A stretch of 64,000 nucleotides of DNA from Nocardioides alkalitolerans DSM 16699 (GCF_000426525.1 NZ_AUFN01000017.1:62001-126000), one strand, 5' to 3'. Positions 47,555 through 56,144 are shown, numbered from the stretch's first letter. Notes: a model not told the origin generated them from the sequence alone. Made by a program: numbers and translations.

Positions 47555-49270
47555 TCAGTTCCCTCCCACGGGGGCGCTCGCGCGTCGGAGCGTGTTGGTG
47601 CCGGCGAGCGTCTGGAACGACGTCGCCCAGGTGCTGCCGGCGTTGCGCTGGTCGCGGGCGCCGGTGACGAACCAGTCCATCTGCACCCGCGCGCTCGTCA
47701 CGTCGAGCACGGAGTAGCCGTGGCTGTCGAAGTCGAGGTACTTCACGTGCCGGTTGGCCAGCTTGATGACGGACTCCACGCCCAGGCTGGCCGTGCGCGG
47801 CCGCGCGGCGAGGATGTCCTTGAGGTTGTTCGAGGTGACCGAGCTGCAGACGAGCTCGACGCCGGCGGAGCGCCCGAGCGGGTACGTCGCGACGTCGTAC
47901 GGCAGGTCGGCCGCCCAGCCGGAGTGGATGTCGCCGGTGACGAAGACGGTGTCGCGGATCCCCTGGTCCCGGATGTGGGTGAAGAGCTCGCGACGGTCGT
48001 CGGTGTAGCCGTCCCACTGGTCGACGTTGTACGGCGACCCGTCCCGCGGCAGCAGCCCGGTGACGTCGTTGACCGGGTCGAGCAGTGCGGTGGGCAGCTG
48101 CGCGAACGTGACCGGGGCGATCATCACCGGGTTGCCGACGAGCTTCCACTGGACCTCGCGCGACGCGACCGCCCGCTTGAGCCAGTCCATCTGCTCGCGG
48201 CCGGTGATCGTGCGGTCGGGCCGGCTCACGGTGGCGTCGACGATCGGGTACGCCGCCTGCTCGTCGCGATAGCTGCGCAGGTCGAGCATCGACAGCTCGG
48301 CGAGCCGCCCGAACCGGAGGCTGCGGAAGAGCCGGGTGCCGTCGCCGAGCGCGGTCGTCGAGCTCATGCGCACCGGCATCCACTCGTCGTACGCGCGGTG
48401 GGCGCGGGCCCGACGACGCTCCCAGGTGTCCTCGGTGGCGGGCTGGTGGTTCTCGGCCCCGTCCCGCCAGGCGTCGTTGGTCGACTCGTGGTCGTCCCAC
48501 GTGACGATGAACGGGTACTTCGAGTGCAGCCACTGCAGGTCGGGGTCCTGCTTGTACTGCGCGTGCCGCTGCCGGTAGTCGGTCAGCGTCGTCATCTCGC
48601 GGGCCGGCACGTGGGTCCGCACGTCGACGTCGTCGGGGCCCATCCCGTACTCACCCGGCCCGTACTCGTAGACGTAGTCGCCGAGATGAAGGATCGCGTC
48701 GAGGTCGCTGCGCGCGGCCAGGTGGCGGTAGGCGTGGAAGTAGCCGGCCTGCAGGTTGGCGCACGAGACGACCCCGAAGCGCACCCGCTCGGGCACCGAG
48801 GCGTAGTCGGGCGCCGACCTCGTGCGTCCGACGGGGCTGGCGACGCCGCGGTGCACGAACCGGTAGTAGTACCAGCGCCCCGGCTGCAGCCCCCACGCAT
48901 CGACCTTGACCGTGTGGTCGGCGCTGGCGTCGGTGCGCACGGTGCCGGACGTCACGAGGTGGCGGAACCGGGTGTCCGTCGACACCTCGTAGCGGACCGT
49001 GACGGCGGGCCCGCGCCCCGATCCGGGTGTCGCTCCGGGCTCGGGGGTGACCCGGGTCCAGAGCAGCACGCGGTGGGCGAGCGGGTCACCCGAGGCCACC
49101 CCGTGCAGGAAGTACGGCGACGAATACGCCGCGCGGGCGCTGTCGTCGACGAACGAGGCGGAGGTGAGGGCGGCAGCGCCGGCGAGGGCGCCGGTGGCGA
49201 GGACGGTGCGGCGGGGGACCGGGGGCAGCGAGAGGCGGCGCTCACCGGGGGCGGGTGCGGCGGGGGTCAC
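47555..49270 (-). CDS. phoD: PhoD-type alkaline phosphatase, Tat-exported
   Basis: This 571-residue protein starts with GTG and has a Tat signal (PVPRRTVLATGALAGAAAL). A PhoD N-terminal beta domain (about 50-150, FLHGVASGDPLAHRVLLWTR) precedes the phosphatase domain with VVSCANLQAGYFHAY, LHLGDYVYEYG, TWDDHESTND and VTGDIHSGWAADL. This is the classical PhoD layout, unlike the shorter copy at 36.9 kb. It is tightly coupled to the downstream phosphatase. I saw no convincing PHO box upstream. Confidence 0.92.
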   Translation of the reverse strand: MTPAAPAPGERRLSLPPVPRRTVLATGALAGAAALTSASFVDDSARAAYSSPYFLHGVASGDPLAHRVLLWTRVTPEPGATPGSGRGPAVTVRYEVSTDTRFRHLVTSGTVRTDASADHTVKVDAWGLQPGRWYYYRFVHRGVASPVGRTRSAPDYASVPERVRFGVVSCANLQAGYFHAYRHLAARSDLDAILHLGDYVYEYGPGEYGMGPDDVDVRTHVPAREMTTLTDYRQRHAQYKQDPDLQWLHSKYPFIVTWDDHESTNDAWRDGAENHQPATEDTWERRRARAHRAYDEWMPVRMSSTTALGDGTRLFRSLRFGRLAELSMLDLRSYRDEQAAYPIVDATVSRPDRTITGREQMDWLKRAVASREVQWKLVGNPVMIAPVTFAQLPTALLDPVNDVTGLLPRDGSPYNVDQWDGYTDDRRELFTHIRDQGIRDTVFVTGDIHSGWAADLPYDVATYPLGRSAGVELVCSSVTSNNLKDILAARPRTASLGVESVIKLANRHVKYLDFDSHGYSVLDVTSARVQMDWFVTGARDQRNAGSTWATSFQTLAGTNTLRRASAPVGGN

Positions 49271-49369
49271 ACCCGCTGAACGAGCGATCCACCCGCGGGT
49301 CTCGCCCCAGGGGCGTGAGCACGGTCCGTACGGCTGACGTTCATCCGCCGTACGGCGAGCAGCCCGTCG

Positions 49370-51568
49370 TCACCTCGGGCTGAGCGTGCCCGTCCGCGAC
49401 GCCGGGCCGAACCCGACACGGTTGTAGGCCTGCACGTCGACCATCCACGTGCCCCGGCCCAGCTCGAGCGAGTGCGACCGGGCCCAGGGCGGCGCGAGGC
49501 GGATGACGCGCTCCGTGCTGCCGACGCGGTGGGCGACGACCCGGTAGCCCTGGATGGCCGCACCCCCGTCGGGAGCAGGACCCCAGTGGACGGTCAGCGT
49601 CCGGGGTGGTCCGTCGGGGCCGGGCACGGCACGGATGCCGGTCAGGGCGCCCGGGGCCGTGGCCGGCGGGGTGCGGAGCCGGAAGGTGACCGGTGGCCCG
49701 TTGCCCCGGTGGGTGGACGCGCGGACGGCGACGTCGTACGTGCCCCCCGGCGCCAGCCCGGTGAGCGGGATGCGTCGGGTGGTGGCGGGGTGGAGGCGGT
49801 GGCGACCGTTGACGGTGAGGACGTAGCCGGTGACGTCGGCGCCCGATCCGGGTGGTGCCGTCCAGTAGACGGTGAAGGAGGTGGGGGTCACCCGGGTGGC
49901 CCCCAGACGCACGACGGCCGCCGGCAGCGTGCGGCCGGTGGCAGCGCTCGAGGGGCTGACGCGGCCGTCGACGAGGGCCTGCACCCGGAACGCGTGGAGG
50001 GTCGACGGGTCGAGACCGCCGAACTGGTAGGACCCACCGGCCGTCGTGGCCGAGGTCGTCGCCGTGCGGGAGCCGACCTGGATGTCGAACGGCCCGGCGA
50101 CGGAACCGTGGACGTCGAAGAGCTGCACCCGGTAGGCCTCGGCGGCCGGACCGTCGGGTGCGGCGGACCAGGTGCCGACCAGGACGCCCGGCACGACCGG
50201 AGCGAGACCGACGCCCGCGGGCTCGCCCGGGGTCGCCGATCCGTTCGTGCACGTCGCCGTCACGGTCGTCGTCCACGCGCCGACACTGCCGTAGGCGGAT
50301 CGGGGGCTGCTCCCGCCGGCGGGAGCCGGGCCCACGACCACCGCATCGCCGTCGACCTCCACGAACCACGCACCGGCGGGCAGCGTGCCGGAGCTCAAGC
50401 GCGCACCCAGCCCGCTGACGGTGCTCTCCGATCCCACGGTCGTCTGGACCCCGACCGCCCGGACGGAGCTGCCGCGGTCCAGCAGCCGCAGCCGGAGGTC
50501 GAGGTTGCCCCCCGTCGCCGGGGCCGCCACGGCCGAGAGCGTGCTCTCGCAGGTCGTCACGATCTTGACGACGTCGCGGTCGGCCGCGGTGCCGATGACG
50601 CCGCTCGCGCTGCGGCCCGACGTCACGGTGGTCGTGGTGGTGCCGGGGCTGTCACCGTGGTCGTCGGCGCGCAGCGGGAGGCCGGTCGCCGCGATGACCG
50701 CCAGGTCGTCCTCCTGGTTGGTCGCCCCCGAGAAGTCTCCGCTGCTCCACTGGGTGAGGGGGCGACCGGAGGAGAGACCCATGAGGGGGCTCCAGTACCC
50801 GTGGCCCGGGTCGTACTCGGCCTCGCCGCGCCCGTCGTGGCTCAGCCCGAGGGTGTGGCCGAGCTCGTGGCTCGCGGTCTGGGCGAGCCGGTCCGGCAGG
50901 GCGGTGTGGCCGGCGAACGCGTCCGGGAACACCCACACCGGTGACTGTGCGGCGGAGTCCTCCACGTCGAACACCTGGATGTGGGCCGCGCCGGCGCAGT
51001 CGCCGCAGATCGCCGTCCGTGCGTCGGTCGAGGAGCTGAAGAGGACCCGCATGCCGAAGGCCTGGTCGTCCGCGGCGGTACGCACGAGGGCGGCCTCGCC
51101 GGGGTCGGCCGTCGTCACGTTCACCGCGAAGGGAGCGAAGTCGTCCGCGACCCGCTGCCAGACCTGCTGCACGAGCACCTGCTCGGCCTCGGTGAGGGCC
51201 GCGGTGTCGGTCCGGCCGCCGAGGCCGGCGTACGTCTTGGTAGGCAGCCCCTTCTCGGAGTTCCAGCGGGTGCCGGACACGAGGTGGCCGTCGAAGTCGA
51301 GGTAGATGGTGCGCTCGGCGCCAGGCAGGGACGACAAGCGGAAGGTCTGGTCGAGCGAGTACGGCGGTTCGGCGCCCTGGCTCTCGGCACGGGACCGGGC
51401 ACCGCCGACCGGAGCAGCGGGCGCGGGATCGGTGGCGACCGTCGACGTGGGCTGACCTGCACCGGTCGAGGCGTCGCCGTCGGCCTGGGCGATCGCCGGG
51501 AGCCCGGTGAGCGCGAGCGCGACGAGGAGCGCGCTGGTGAGACCACGTCGGAGGTGCATGCCCATCAT
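49370..51568 (-). CDS. Secreted zinc metallopeptidase with fibronectin III domains
   Basis: This protein has about 732 residues; starts at 51568, 51565 or 51559 (MMGM) are possible. A signal peptide (about 1-30, cut near AQA) leads to an M10/M12-like metallopeptidase domain with the zinc motif HELGHTLGLSHDG (HExxHxxGxxH, about residue 240). A pre-peptidase-like beta domain follows, then three fibronectin type III repeats to the C-terminus (TGYVLTVNGRHR, IQGYRVVAHRVG). It is secreted and could degrade host or environmental proteins. It precedes the phosphatase operon. Confidence 0.87.
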   Translation of the reverse strand: MMGMHLRRGLTSALLVALALTGLPAIAQADGDASTGAGQPTSTVATDPAPAAPVGGARSRAESQGAEPPYSLDQTFRLSSLPGAERTIYLDFDGHLVSGTRWNSEKGLPTKTYAGLGGRTDTAALTEAEQVLVQQVWQRVADDFAPFAVNVTTADPGEAALVRTAADDQAFGMRVLFSSSTDARTAICGDCAGAAHIQVFDVEDSAAQSPVWVFPDAFAGHTALPDRLAQTASHELGHTLGLSHDGRGEAEYDPGHGYWSPLMGLSSGRPLTQWSSGDFSGATNQEDDLAVIAATGLPLRADDHGDSPGTTTTTVTSGRSASGVIGTAADRDVVKIVTTCESTLSAVAAPATGGNLDLRLRLLDRGSSVRAVGVQTTVGSESTVSGLGARLSSGTLPAGAWFVEVDGDAVVVGPAPAGGSSPRSAYGSVGAWTTTVTATCTNGSATPGEPAGVGLAPVVPGVLVGTWSAAPDGPAAEAYRVQLFDVHGSVAGPFDIQVGSRTATTSATTAGGSYQFGGLDPSTLHAFRVQALVDGRVSPSSAATGRTLPAAVVRLGATRVTPTSFTVYWTAPPGSGADVTGYVLTVNGRHRLHPATTRRIPLTGLAPGGTYDVAVRASTHRGNGPPVTFRLRTPPATAPGALTGIRAVPGPDGPPRTLTVHWGPAPDGGAAIQGYRVVAHRVGSTERVIRLAPPWARSHSLELGRGTWMVDVQAYNRVGFGPASRTGTLSPR

Positions 51569-51669
51569 CCAACCGGGTCGAGCACCACGCCGACCATAGC
51601 CTCGGTGGGGTATGTGGACGGGTCGCCGATCGCGACGACCTGGGGACGAGTAACGGCGCGGACGACCGC

Positions 51670-52095
51670 TCAGAAGAACGACAGCACGTACGTGCCGAGC
51701 AGCGCGACGACGATGACGAGCGCGACGATGCGCGCCCAGGTCGGGACCGTGCTCACGAAGACCTCCGGTGACGTCGAGGGGCTGAGGTCGCGGAGCTCCG
51801 GCGGGTCGTCGAGATCCCCGTCGTACCCGCCACGGGTCTGCCCCGAGGGATGCTGGCGACGGGCCTCGAGCTCGCCGGCGCAGTCGTCGAACCAGGTGTC
51901 GACGGCGTGGGCGTCGTACACCTGCGAGCGGTGGACCGCTGCGAACGGCCGGGTCTCGACGGGGCCGGGGTGCAGCCCTGTGCGCCGACTGCGGTCGACG
52001 TCGTCGAGCAGCGCGGCCACGTGACGGTCGACCGTCGAGATGTCGTAGCCGTGGGCAGCCTCCAGCACGGGGAAGCGCGGCGCACGGACGGTCAT
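51670..52095 (-). CDS. DivIVA-like, C-terminally anchored protein
   Basis: This 141-residue protein contains two copies of the short DivIVA-domain pattern (F...GYD...VDRHVAALLDDV near residue 8 and F...HRSQVYDAHAVDTWFDDCAG near 50). It ends with a single transmembrane helix (ARIVALVIVVALLGTYVLSFF), so it would be tail-anchored with the soluble part in the cytoplasm. A link to polar growth or septation is suggested only by the motif. It is followed on the minus strand by the metallopeptidase and preceded by lexA. Confidence 0.65.
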   Translation of the reverse strand: MTVRAPRFPVLEAAHGYDISTVDRHVAALLDDVDRSRRTGLHPGPVETRPFAAVHRSQVYDAHAVDTWFDDCAGELEARRQHPSGQTRGGYDGDLDDPPELRDLSPSTSPEVFVSTVPTWARIVALVIVVALLGTYVLSFF

Positions 52096-52253
52096 CGGAT
52101 CTCCTCGGAGAAGGTGCCTGAGATCGTACGGCGCCCCGCGCCCGGGGGCCGCACCGACCCGAGCGGGCGAGACCGCCCACGGGATCGGCCCGGTCACCCT
52201 CGTGCGGGGGACCGGGCCGATGGGGTCGGAGCGGAAGCGTTCGACGGGAGCGG

Positions 52254-53006
52254 TCAGAGACGGCGGAGGACCGCGGTGACCTTGCCCAGGATCGTGGCGT
52301 GGGTGCCGTCGATGGGCTCGTAGGCGTCGTTGTGGGGCAGCAGCCACACCTCGCCGTTCTTGCGCTGGAACGTCTTGACCGTGGCCTCGCCGTCGATCAT
52401 GGCGGCGACGATCTCCCCGTTGTCGGCCGTCGCCTGCTGGCGGATCACGACGTAGTCGCCGTTGCAGATGGCCGCGTCGACCATCGAGTCGCCGGCCACC
52501 TCGAGCAGGAAGAGCGTGCCGTCGCCGACCAGCTGCTGGGGAAGCGGGAACACGTCCTCGACCCGCTCCTCGGCCAGGATCGGCCCACCGGCAGCGATGC
52601 GACCGACGACCGGTACGTACGTGGCTGCGGGCAGGGAGTCGCCGATCCCGGTCTCGTCGACGTCGGTCTCGTCGACGGAGCTGACGGCCGCACGGCTGAC
52701 CGACGTCTGGGGGACGACGACCTGCAGCGCGCGAGGGCGGTTGGGGTCGCGACGCAGGTAGCCCTTGGCCTCGAGCGTCTTGAGCTGGTGCGCGACGGAG
52801 GACGAGCTCGTGAGACCCACCTGCTCGCCGATCTCCCGCATGCTCGGCGGGTAGCCGCGCTCGTCGAGGGCGCGCTCGATCACCTTGAGCACCTTCGTCT
52901 GACGGGGCGTCAGGCCCGTCTTTCCGGGGGGCCCGTCCGGAAGCTCCGTGACCGTGCCGATCTTCCCGGTGGTGCCCGTCGCTCCGGACTTCTTGCTGCC
53001 TGCCAT
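52254..53006 (-). CDS. lexA: SOS-response repressor LexA
   Basis: This 250-residue repressor has an N-terminal winged helix ([20 protein letters not shown], then [20 protein letters not shown]), a linker, and a C-terminal S24 peptidase domain with cleavage site Ala139-Gly140 (RIAAGGP) and catalytic Ser174 (VAGDSMVD) and Lys211 (TVKTFQ). RecA filaments trigger self-cleavage after DNA damage. The ATG at 53006 is chosen at the start of a basic Lys/Gly extension; AGCGGAGA lies 10 bases upstream. Five LexA-like boxes occupy the divergent promoter region. Confidence 0.96.
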   Translation of the reverse strand: MAGSKKSGATGTTGKIGTVTELPDGPPGKTGLTPRQTKVLKVIERALDERGYPPSMREIGEQVGLTSSSSVAHQLKTLEAKGYLRRDPNRPRALQVVVPQTSVSRAAVSSVDETDVDETGIGDSLPAATYVPVVGRIAAGGPILAEERVEDVFPLPQQLVGDGTLFLLEVAGDSMVDAAICNGDYVVIRQQATADNGEIVAAMIDGEATVKTFQRKNGEVWLLPHNDAYEPIDGTHATILGKVTAVLRRL

Positions 53007-53091
53007 CTTCGCCTTCTCTCCGCTGCCTGGAGGCCGCGTCGTCGTACGCCTCAGCTCTGACCAGCACGGTAGTGCCGATCGACCTCTGTGT

Positions 53092-53107
53092 TCAAACATC
53101 TGTTCGA
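53092..53107. promoter_or_regulatory. LexA box 1 (lexA-proximal)
   Basis: TCAAACATCTGTTCGA matches the actinobacterial SOS box TCGAACnnnTGTTCGA with one change, 86 bp from the lexA ATG. Confidence 0.85.
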
Positions 53108-53164
53108 CTGGCGTGTCGGAGGCTCTCCACAGCCTCATCGAGTCGCAGCTTCCGCGCGGCCGCG

Positions 53165-53180
53165 TCGAAACTTTGTTCGA
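53165..53180. promoter_or_regulatory. LexA box 2
   Basis: TCGAAACTTTGTTCGA is palindromic apart from the centre and differs from the consensus at one key position (GAAA for GAAC). Confidence 0.7.
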
Positions 53181-53198
53181 CGAACCCCTTGCAAATGT

Positions 53199-53214
53199 TC
53201 GAACGCCTGATCTA
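53199..53214. promoter_or_regulatory. LexA box 3 (weak)
   Basis: TCGAACGCCTGATCTA keeps the full left half-site; the right half has two mismatches. Confidence 0.45.
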
Positions 53215-53233
53215 ATCTCGCTCACGTGTTCGA

Positions 53234-53249
53234 TCGAACGTCTGATCGA
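53234..53249. promoter_or_regulatory. LexA box 4
   Basis: TCGAACGTCTGATCGA differs from the consensus at a single position in the right half-site. Confidence 0.75.
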
Positions 53250-53308
53250 GCATGAGGTGTACGGCGCGAACCGGCAGCCGACTCGACGTCGACTGTCAGT
53301 GGTCGCCG

Positions 53309-53324
53309 ATAGACATCTGTTCGT
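53309..53324. promoter_or_regulatory. LexA box 5 (LysM-gene proximal)
   Basis: ATAGACATCTGTTCGT keeps the right half-site and centre of box 1 (ACATCTGTTCG) and lies 38 bp before the LysM gene start. Confidence 0.55.
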
Positions 53325-53361
53325 CCGATGCACCGACCGCCCCCTTCCCCAGGAGGTCACC

Positions 53362-53721
53362 ATGAGCGCCACGTTCGCCACCCCCACGTCTGTCCGCCGC
53401 CCCACTGCTCGTCGCGCGTCGACGCACCCGGCCGTGCGATTGACCCGACGCGGGCAGATCGTTCTCGTGAGCTTCGCGCTCCTGCTGATGCTGGGTGTCG
53501 GTGTGGCTCTCGGTACCGGTTCTGCGGCCACGGACGACCCCGCCCCGAGCGGCGCCACGGAGACCGTCCGAGTCGCCGCCGGTGACACGCTGTGGGAGAT
53601 CGCCGCTGAGCGGGCGGGCGGCAGCGACGTCCAGGGCGTCATCGACGAGATCCGTTCGCTGAACGCGATGAGCACCGGCTCGCTCCAGGCGGGCCAGCTG
53701 TTGCTCGTCCCGGCGAGCTGA
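53362..53721 (+). CDS. LysM-domain membrane protein, SOS division inhibitor candidate
   Basis: This 119-residue protein has a basic cytoplasmic N-terminus, one transmembrane helix (about 33-53, [19 protein letters not shown]) and an extracytoplasmic LysM domain ([19 protein letters not shown] to [12 protein letters not shown]) for peptidoglycan binding. Divergence from lexA, size and layout match mycobacterial Rv2719c/ChiZ and functional analogues DivS and YneA, which block septation during SOS. AGGAGG is 6 bases before the ATG. Function here is inferred from context. Confidence 0.88.
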   Translation: MSATFATPTSVRRPTARRASTHPAVRLTRRGQIVLVSFALLLMLGVGVALGTGSAATDDPAPSGATETVRVAAGDTLWEIAAERAGGSDVQGVIDEIRSLNAMSTGSLQAGQLLLVPAS

Positions 53722-53810
53722 CGAGCGCGCGCCCCGAGGTTTCGGCGGCGCGCCTCCACTGACCCCGACAGGTCGCCTCGACCCCGATCTGTCGGACCAC
53801 GGGGAAGAAG

Positions 53811-53844
53811 CGAAGGGCGGACCGCGACGGCGGTCCGCCCTTCG
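53811..53844 (+). terminator. Terminator after LysM gene
   Basis: A perfect 15-bp stem (53811-53825 with 53830-53844) encloses a 4-nt loop, between convergent genes. Confidence 0.85.
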
Positions 53845-53973
53845 TGCTGTTCCGGGGCCTCCCGCCTCGTTGACCGGTTCGCGCTGGTCGTCGCTCCTGG
53901 ACGGGTCGGTCCAGCTGTTGTGTGTCTGATCGGTGCCACCCGGTGGCACTGATCGCACACGCTGTCGGACTGA

Positions 53974-54795
53974 TCAGTCGACGAGGACGGGTGTGCCTTC
54001 TTGGACCTGGAGGGCGACGTCGGGGCTGGTGATGGGGACGGTGCCGTCGACCGGGATCCAGGGACCGCCGTTGACGCGGAAGTCGGCGCTCCAGGTGATG
54101 GTGACGTTCAGCTGGTAGGTGCCCGTGCGCTCGTAGGCGTGGGTGACCTCGAGGTCGGGGTAGGGCGCGCCGGGTGTGGTGGTGGTGCGGGTGGTGCCGT
54201 CGCCGAAGTCCCAGGTATAGGACGTGGGGGTGATGTCGAGGTCGACGGCGTTGGTGAGCAGGGTGAGGTTCTCGACGAAGGGCTCGGCCTCGGTGAGGAA
54301 GTTCGTGTCGAAGTTGACGAGGGTGAGGCCGTCCGGCGGCTGGATGGTGAGGACGGCGTCGGGGAGCGGGACCTCCTGAAACGCCTGGAGGACGATCGCA
54401 GGGGTGATGACGGGTGCGGCGGCCTCTGCGGGTGCGGCGGGGTCGGCCGGGTCTGCGGGTGGGGCGCAAAAGTCGAAGAGCTCGGCGTCCTGCACAAGTG
54501 CTTCGCGGACGCAGATCGGGTCGAGGCCCGAGTTCCGAATGAAGGGCCCGCGTACGCCGGTCGCGTCTTCCTGACGAGTTGCGCTCGGCCCGGATGGGCC
54601 CGATGCCGACCCCAGGCGTTGTTCCGCACGAACCGAAAGTCCGTTTCCCCCGGTCTCTACCGTGGTGTTCGGGGTCGAATTGGGGTTCGGCGGCGGGTTG
54701 GTGGGTTCCGCATGTGCTGTCGTCGGCATCTGGGCGAGGCCGAATGTGGCCGCGACGCAGGACAGAATCAGGACTCGGTAGGCAGCGCGAGCCAT
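53974..54795 (-). CDS. Secreted PKD-domain protein
   Basis: This 273-residue protein has a signal peptide ending near AHAEP (about residue 29), a Pro/Asn/Thr-rich low-complexity region and a C-terminal PKD domain with the core [11 protein letters not shown] and [23 protein letters not shown] domains are extracellular immunoglobulin-like modules that bind proteins or sugars. The ATG at 54795 has GGGAG 6 bases upstream and overlaps the DUF6318 gene by 28 bp. The pair looks less GC-rich than its neighbours. Confidence 0.83.
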   Translation of the reverse strand: MARAAYRVLILSCVAATFGLAQMPTTAHAEPTNPPPNPNSTPNTTVETGGNGLSVRAEQRLGSASGPSGPSATRQEDATGVRGPFIRNSGLDPICVREALVQDAELFDFCAPPADPADPAAPAEAAAPVITPAIVLQAFQEVPLPDAVLTIQPPDGLTLVNFDTNFLTEAEPFVENLTLLTNAVDLDITPTSYTWDFGDGTTRTTTTPGAPYPDLEVTHAYERTGTYQLNVTITWSADFRVNGGPWIPVDGTVPITSPDVALQVQEGTPVLVD

Positions 54796-55340
54796 GTCAT
54801 CTCCCATGAGTCCCCGGCCCACGATGGGTAGGCGCCTATCCGATATGGCCCGCCCTCGTACTCCTCGACAGTGCCGTCGTCCAATCGGATCGTCTGTGGT
54901 GCCGTCGTCATCTCGACGTAGCCACCCCAATCGGCGCCGTAGTCCAGCGGTAGGGGGCGAATTCTCTCGATCGCATAGGTGCCGCCGTCGACGCTTCCCG
55001 AGCCGGCGTAAACCTCGTCGACAGCTTCAACGAAGCCCAGGCAACCGAGGCACTCCTCGCCGCTCAGTTGTGCAAGTAGTCCGGAGTCGCCGGTGGCCTG
55101 TGCGTGATTCAAGGCGTCGATGTAATACCGCACGAACGCCTCAGCCCCGGCTTCGCTCTGCTCCGTCGCCGCCTCCGGCAGCTCGGGTGCGTCGACGTCC
55201 GGTTCGGTGGTCTCCTCGGCGGGCTCGGAGCTGGAGGACGTCTCGTCCGGGCTCGGATCGGCTGAGGCGTCGTCGCCGGTGCATCCGGCGAGCAGTGTCG
55301 TGCCGGCGGCGATGCCGGCGAGCGCGAGGCGTAGGCGCAC
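54768..55340 (-). CDS. DUF6318 lipoprotein
   Basis: This 190-residue protein has a signal peptide and lipobox LLAGC (Cys about 20), a Ser/Glu/Asp-rich linker and a C-terminal domain (about 60-190) with EAFVRYYIDALNHAQATGD, a CLGC pair and a GYVEM strand, which I associate with the DUF6318 family frequent in Nocardioidaceae. Function is unknown. It overlaps the downstream PKD gene by 28 bp, so they are co-expressed. Codon use here is visibly less GC-biased than in flanking genes. Confidence 0.75.
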   Translation of the reverse strand: MRLRLALAGIAAGTTLLAGCTGDDASADPSPDETSSSSEPAEETTEPDVDAPELPEAATEQSEAGAEAFVRYYIDALNHAQATGDSGLLAQLSGEECLGCLGFVEAVDEVYAGSGSVDGGTYAIERIRPLPLDYGADWGGYVEMTTAPQTIRLDDGTVEEYEGGPYRIGAYPSWAGDSWEMTWLALPTES

Positions 55341-55453
55341 GGGTTCCTCCCGAGAGAACCGTCGGTCGACGCGGCCTGGAGCGTCGGCGTGCCTACGAAT
55401 CTAATCCGGGTTCGCCGACGCGGCCAGTGCCGATCGTCGACCTGTGGAGAACC

Positions 55454-55786
55454 TCAGCGGGCGGCGCGCCGTCCGCCCGGCGGCCGCGGCGGGGCCTCGG
55501 GATCGGCGGGGGGAGCGGTCGCGCCGATGCTCCGCAGCGCGGCTGCGCCCAGCAGGAGCCCGATGAAGAGGCAGGCGATCGCCCCGAGGGACGCGAGACC
55601 CAGGAACCACCAGGCGGCGGTCTCCCCGGCCCGCGCCGATGAGCCGAAGTCGATCGCGACCCAGACGAGGTAGCCCCACGCGACGATGGTCACGGTGATG
55701 GCCAGGGCGAACCCGGCGAGCGTGCGGCGCGGGTGCCCACCCTCGGCTTGGGTCTCCCGCCGTACCCCTGCTCGCTTGCCCGCCAC
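55454..55786 (-). CDS. Small two-helix membrane protein
   Basis: This protein has 110 residues from the GTG at 55786; another GTG at 55822 would add 12. It has a basic N-terminus, two transmembrane helices (LAGFALAITVTIVAWGYLVW and WFLGLASLGAIACLFIGLLL) joined by a short polar loop, and a Pro/Arg-rich tail. No family is recognised. It is divergent from nrdR, and the 358 bp between them hold the nrdR control sites. Confidence 0.6.
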   Translation of the reverse strand: MAGKRAGVRRETQAEGGHPRRTLAGFALAITVTIVAWGYLVWVAIDFGSSARAGETAAWWFLGLASLGAIACLFIGLLLGAAALRSIGATAPPADPEAPPRPPGGRRAAR

Positions 55787-56007
55787 GTCGCCATTCTTGC
55801 CGACGGACCCTGAGGTCCGCACGGCCTTGGACGAGGTCGTGCGAGGTCGCCACCGGGCACCACCCGCCTGGAGGACGAGCCGGCGCGACACGCCGACCGG
55901 GCGGTCCGGCGAGGCCCTGACCTGCACGTTCGCCGGTGGTGACGGATCCGATCGACGGGTTCTCCCGACTCGCTTGCACGCATCTGGAACCGGGCGTACG
56001 GTTACCC

Positions 56008-56018
56008 CCACATCTAGT
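56008..56018. promoter_or_regulatory. NrdR box candidate 1
   Basis: CCACATCTAGT is repeated exactly at 56039-56049. A spacing of 31 bp (about three helical turns) is characteristic of paired NrdR boxes. The fit to the NrdR consensus (ACACwATATmTTGTGT) is only partial. Confidence 0.5.
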
Positions 56019-56034
56019 AGTTACACGGATGTAG

Positions 56035-56043
56035 TTATCCACA
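56035..56043. promoter_or_regulatory. Perfect DnaA box
   Basis: TTATCCACA matches the canonical DnaA box exactly, 102 bp before the nrdR start. Confidence 0.6.
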
Positions 56044-56049
56044 TCTAGT
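56039..56049. promoter_or_regulatory. NrdR box candidate 2
   Basis: This is the second copy of CCACATCTAGT; it overlaps the DnaA box at 56035-56043. Confidence 0.5.
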
Positions 56050-56088
56050 TCCACAGGTCGGGCCGGGATAGTCACAGAAACCCTCGGC

Positions 56089-56097
56089 CTGTCCACA
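56089..56097. promoter_or_regulatory. DnaA box candidate 2
   Basis: CTGTCCACA differs at one base from TTGTCCACA, the form favoured in Streptomyces. Confidence 0.4.
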
Positions 56098-56109
56098 GAT
56101 CCACACCGT

Positions 56110-56118
56110 TCATCCACA
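56110..56118. promoter_or_regulatory. DnaA box candidate 3
   Basis: TCATCCACA differs at one base from TTATCCACA. Confidence 0.4.
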
Positions 56119-56144
56119 CCCGGACTCGTCGAGAGGAGCCTGCC

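Larger units (their letters stand above)
53007..53361. promoter_or_regulatory. Shared SOS control region lexA / LysM gene
   Basis: This 355-bp stretch has no gene. It is AT-richer than its surroundings and is filled with TTCGA/TCGAA half-sites, including five LexA-like boxes with centre spacings of about 73, 34, 35 and 75 bp and a palindrome GTTCGATCGAAC at 53228-53239. Confidence 0.8.
55787..56144. promoter_or_regulatory. nrdR-nrdJ control region
   Basis: This gene-free 358-bp region contains two identical CCACATCTAGT elements 31 bp apart, one perfect and two near-perfect DnaA boxes, and repeated TCCACA half-sites. It is the regulatory region of nrdR. Confidence 0.6.

Noticed and set aside
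53175..53185. GTTCGACGAAC and GTTCGATCGAAC (53228-53239) as extra LexA sites
   Set aside because: The half-sites face the opposite way (GTTC-N-GAAC) to the LexA box and arise from neighbouring boxes.
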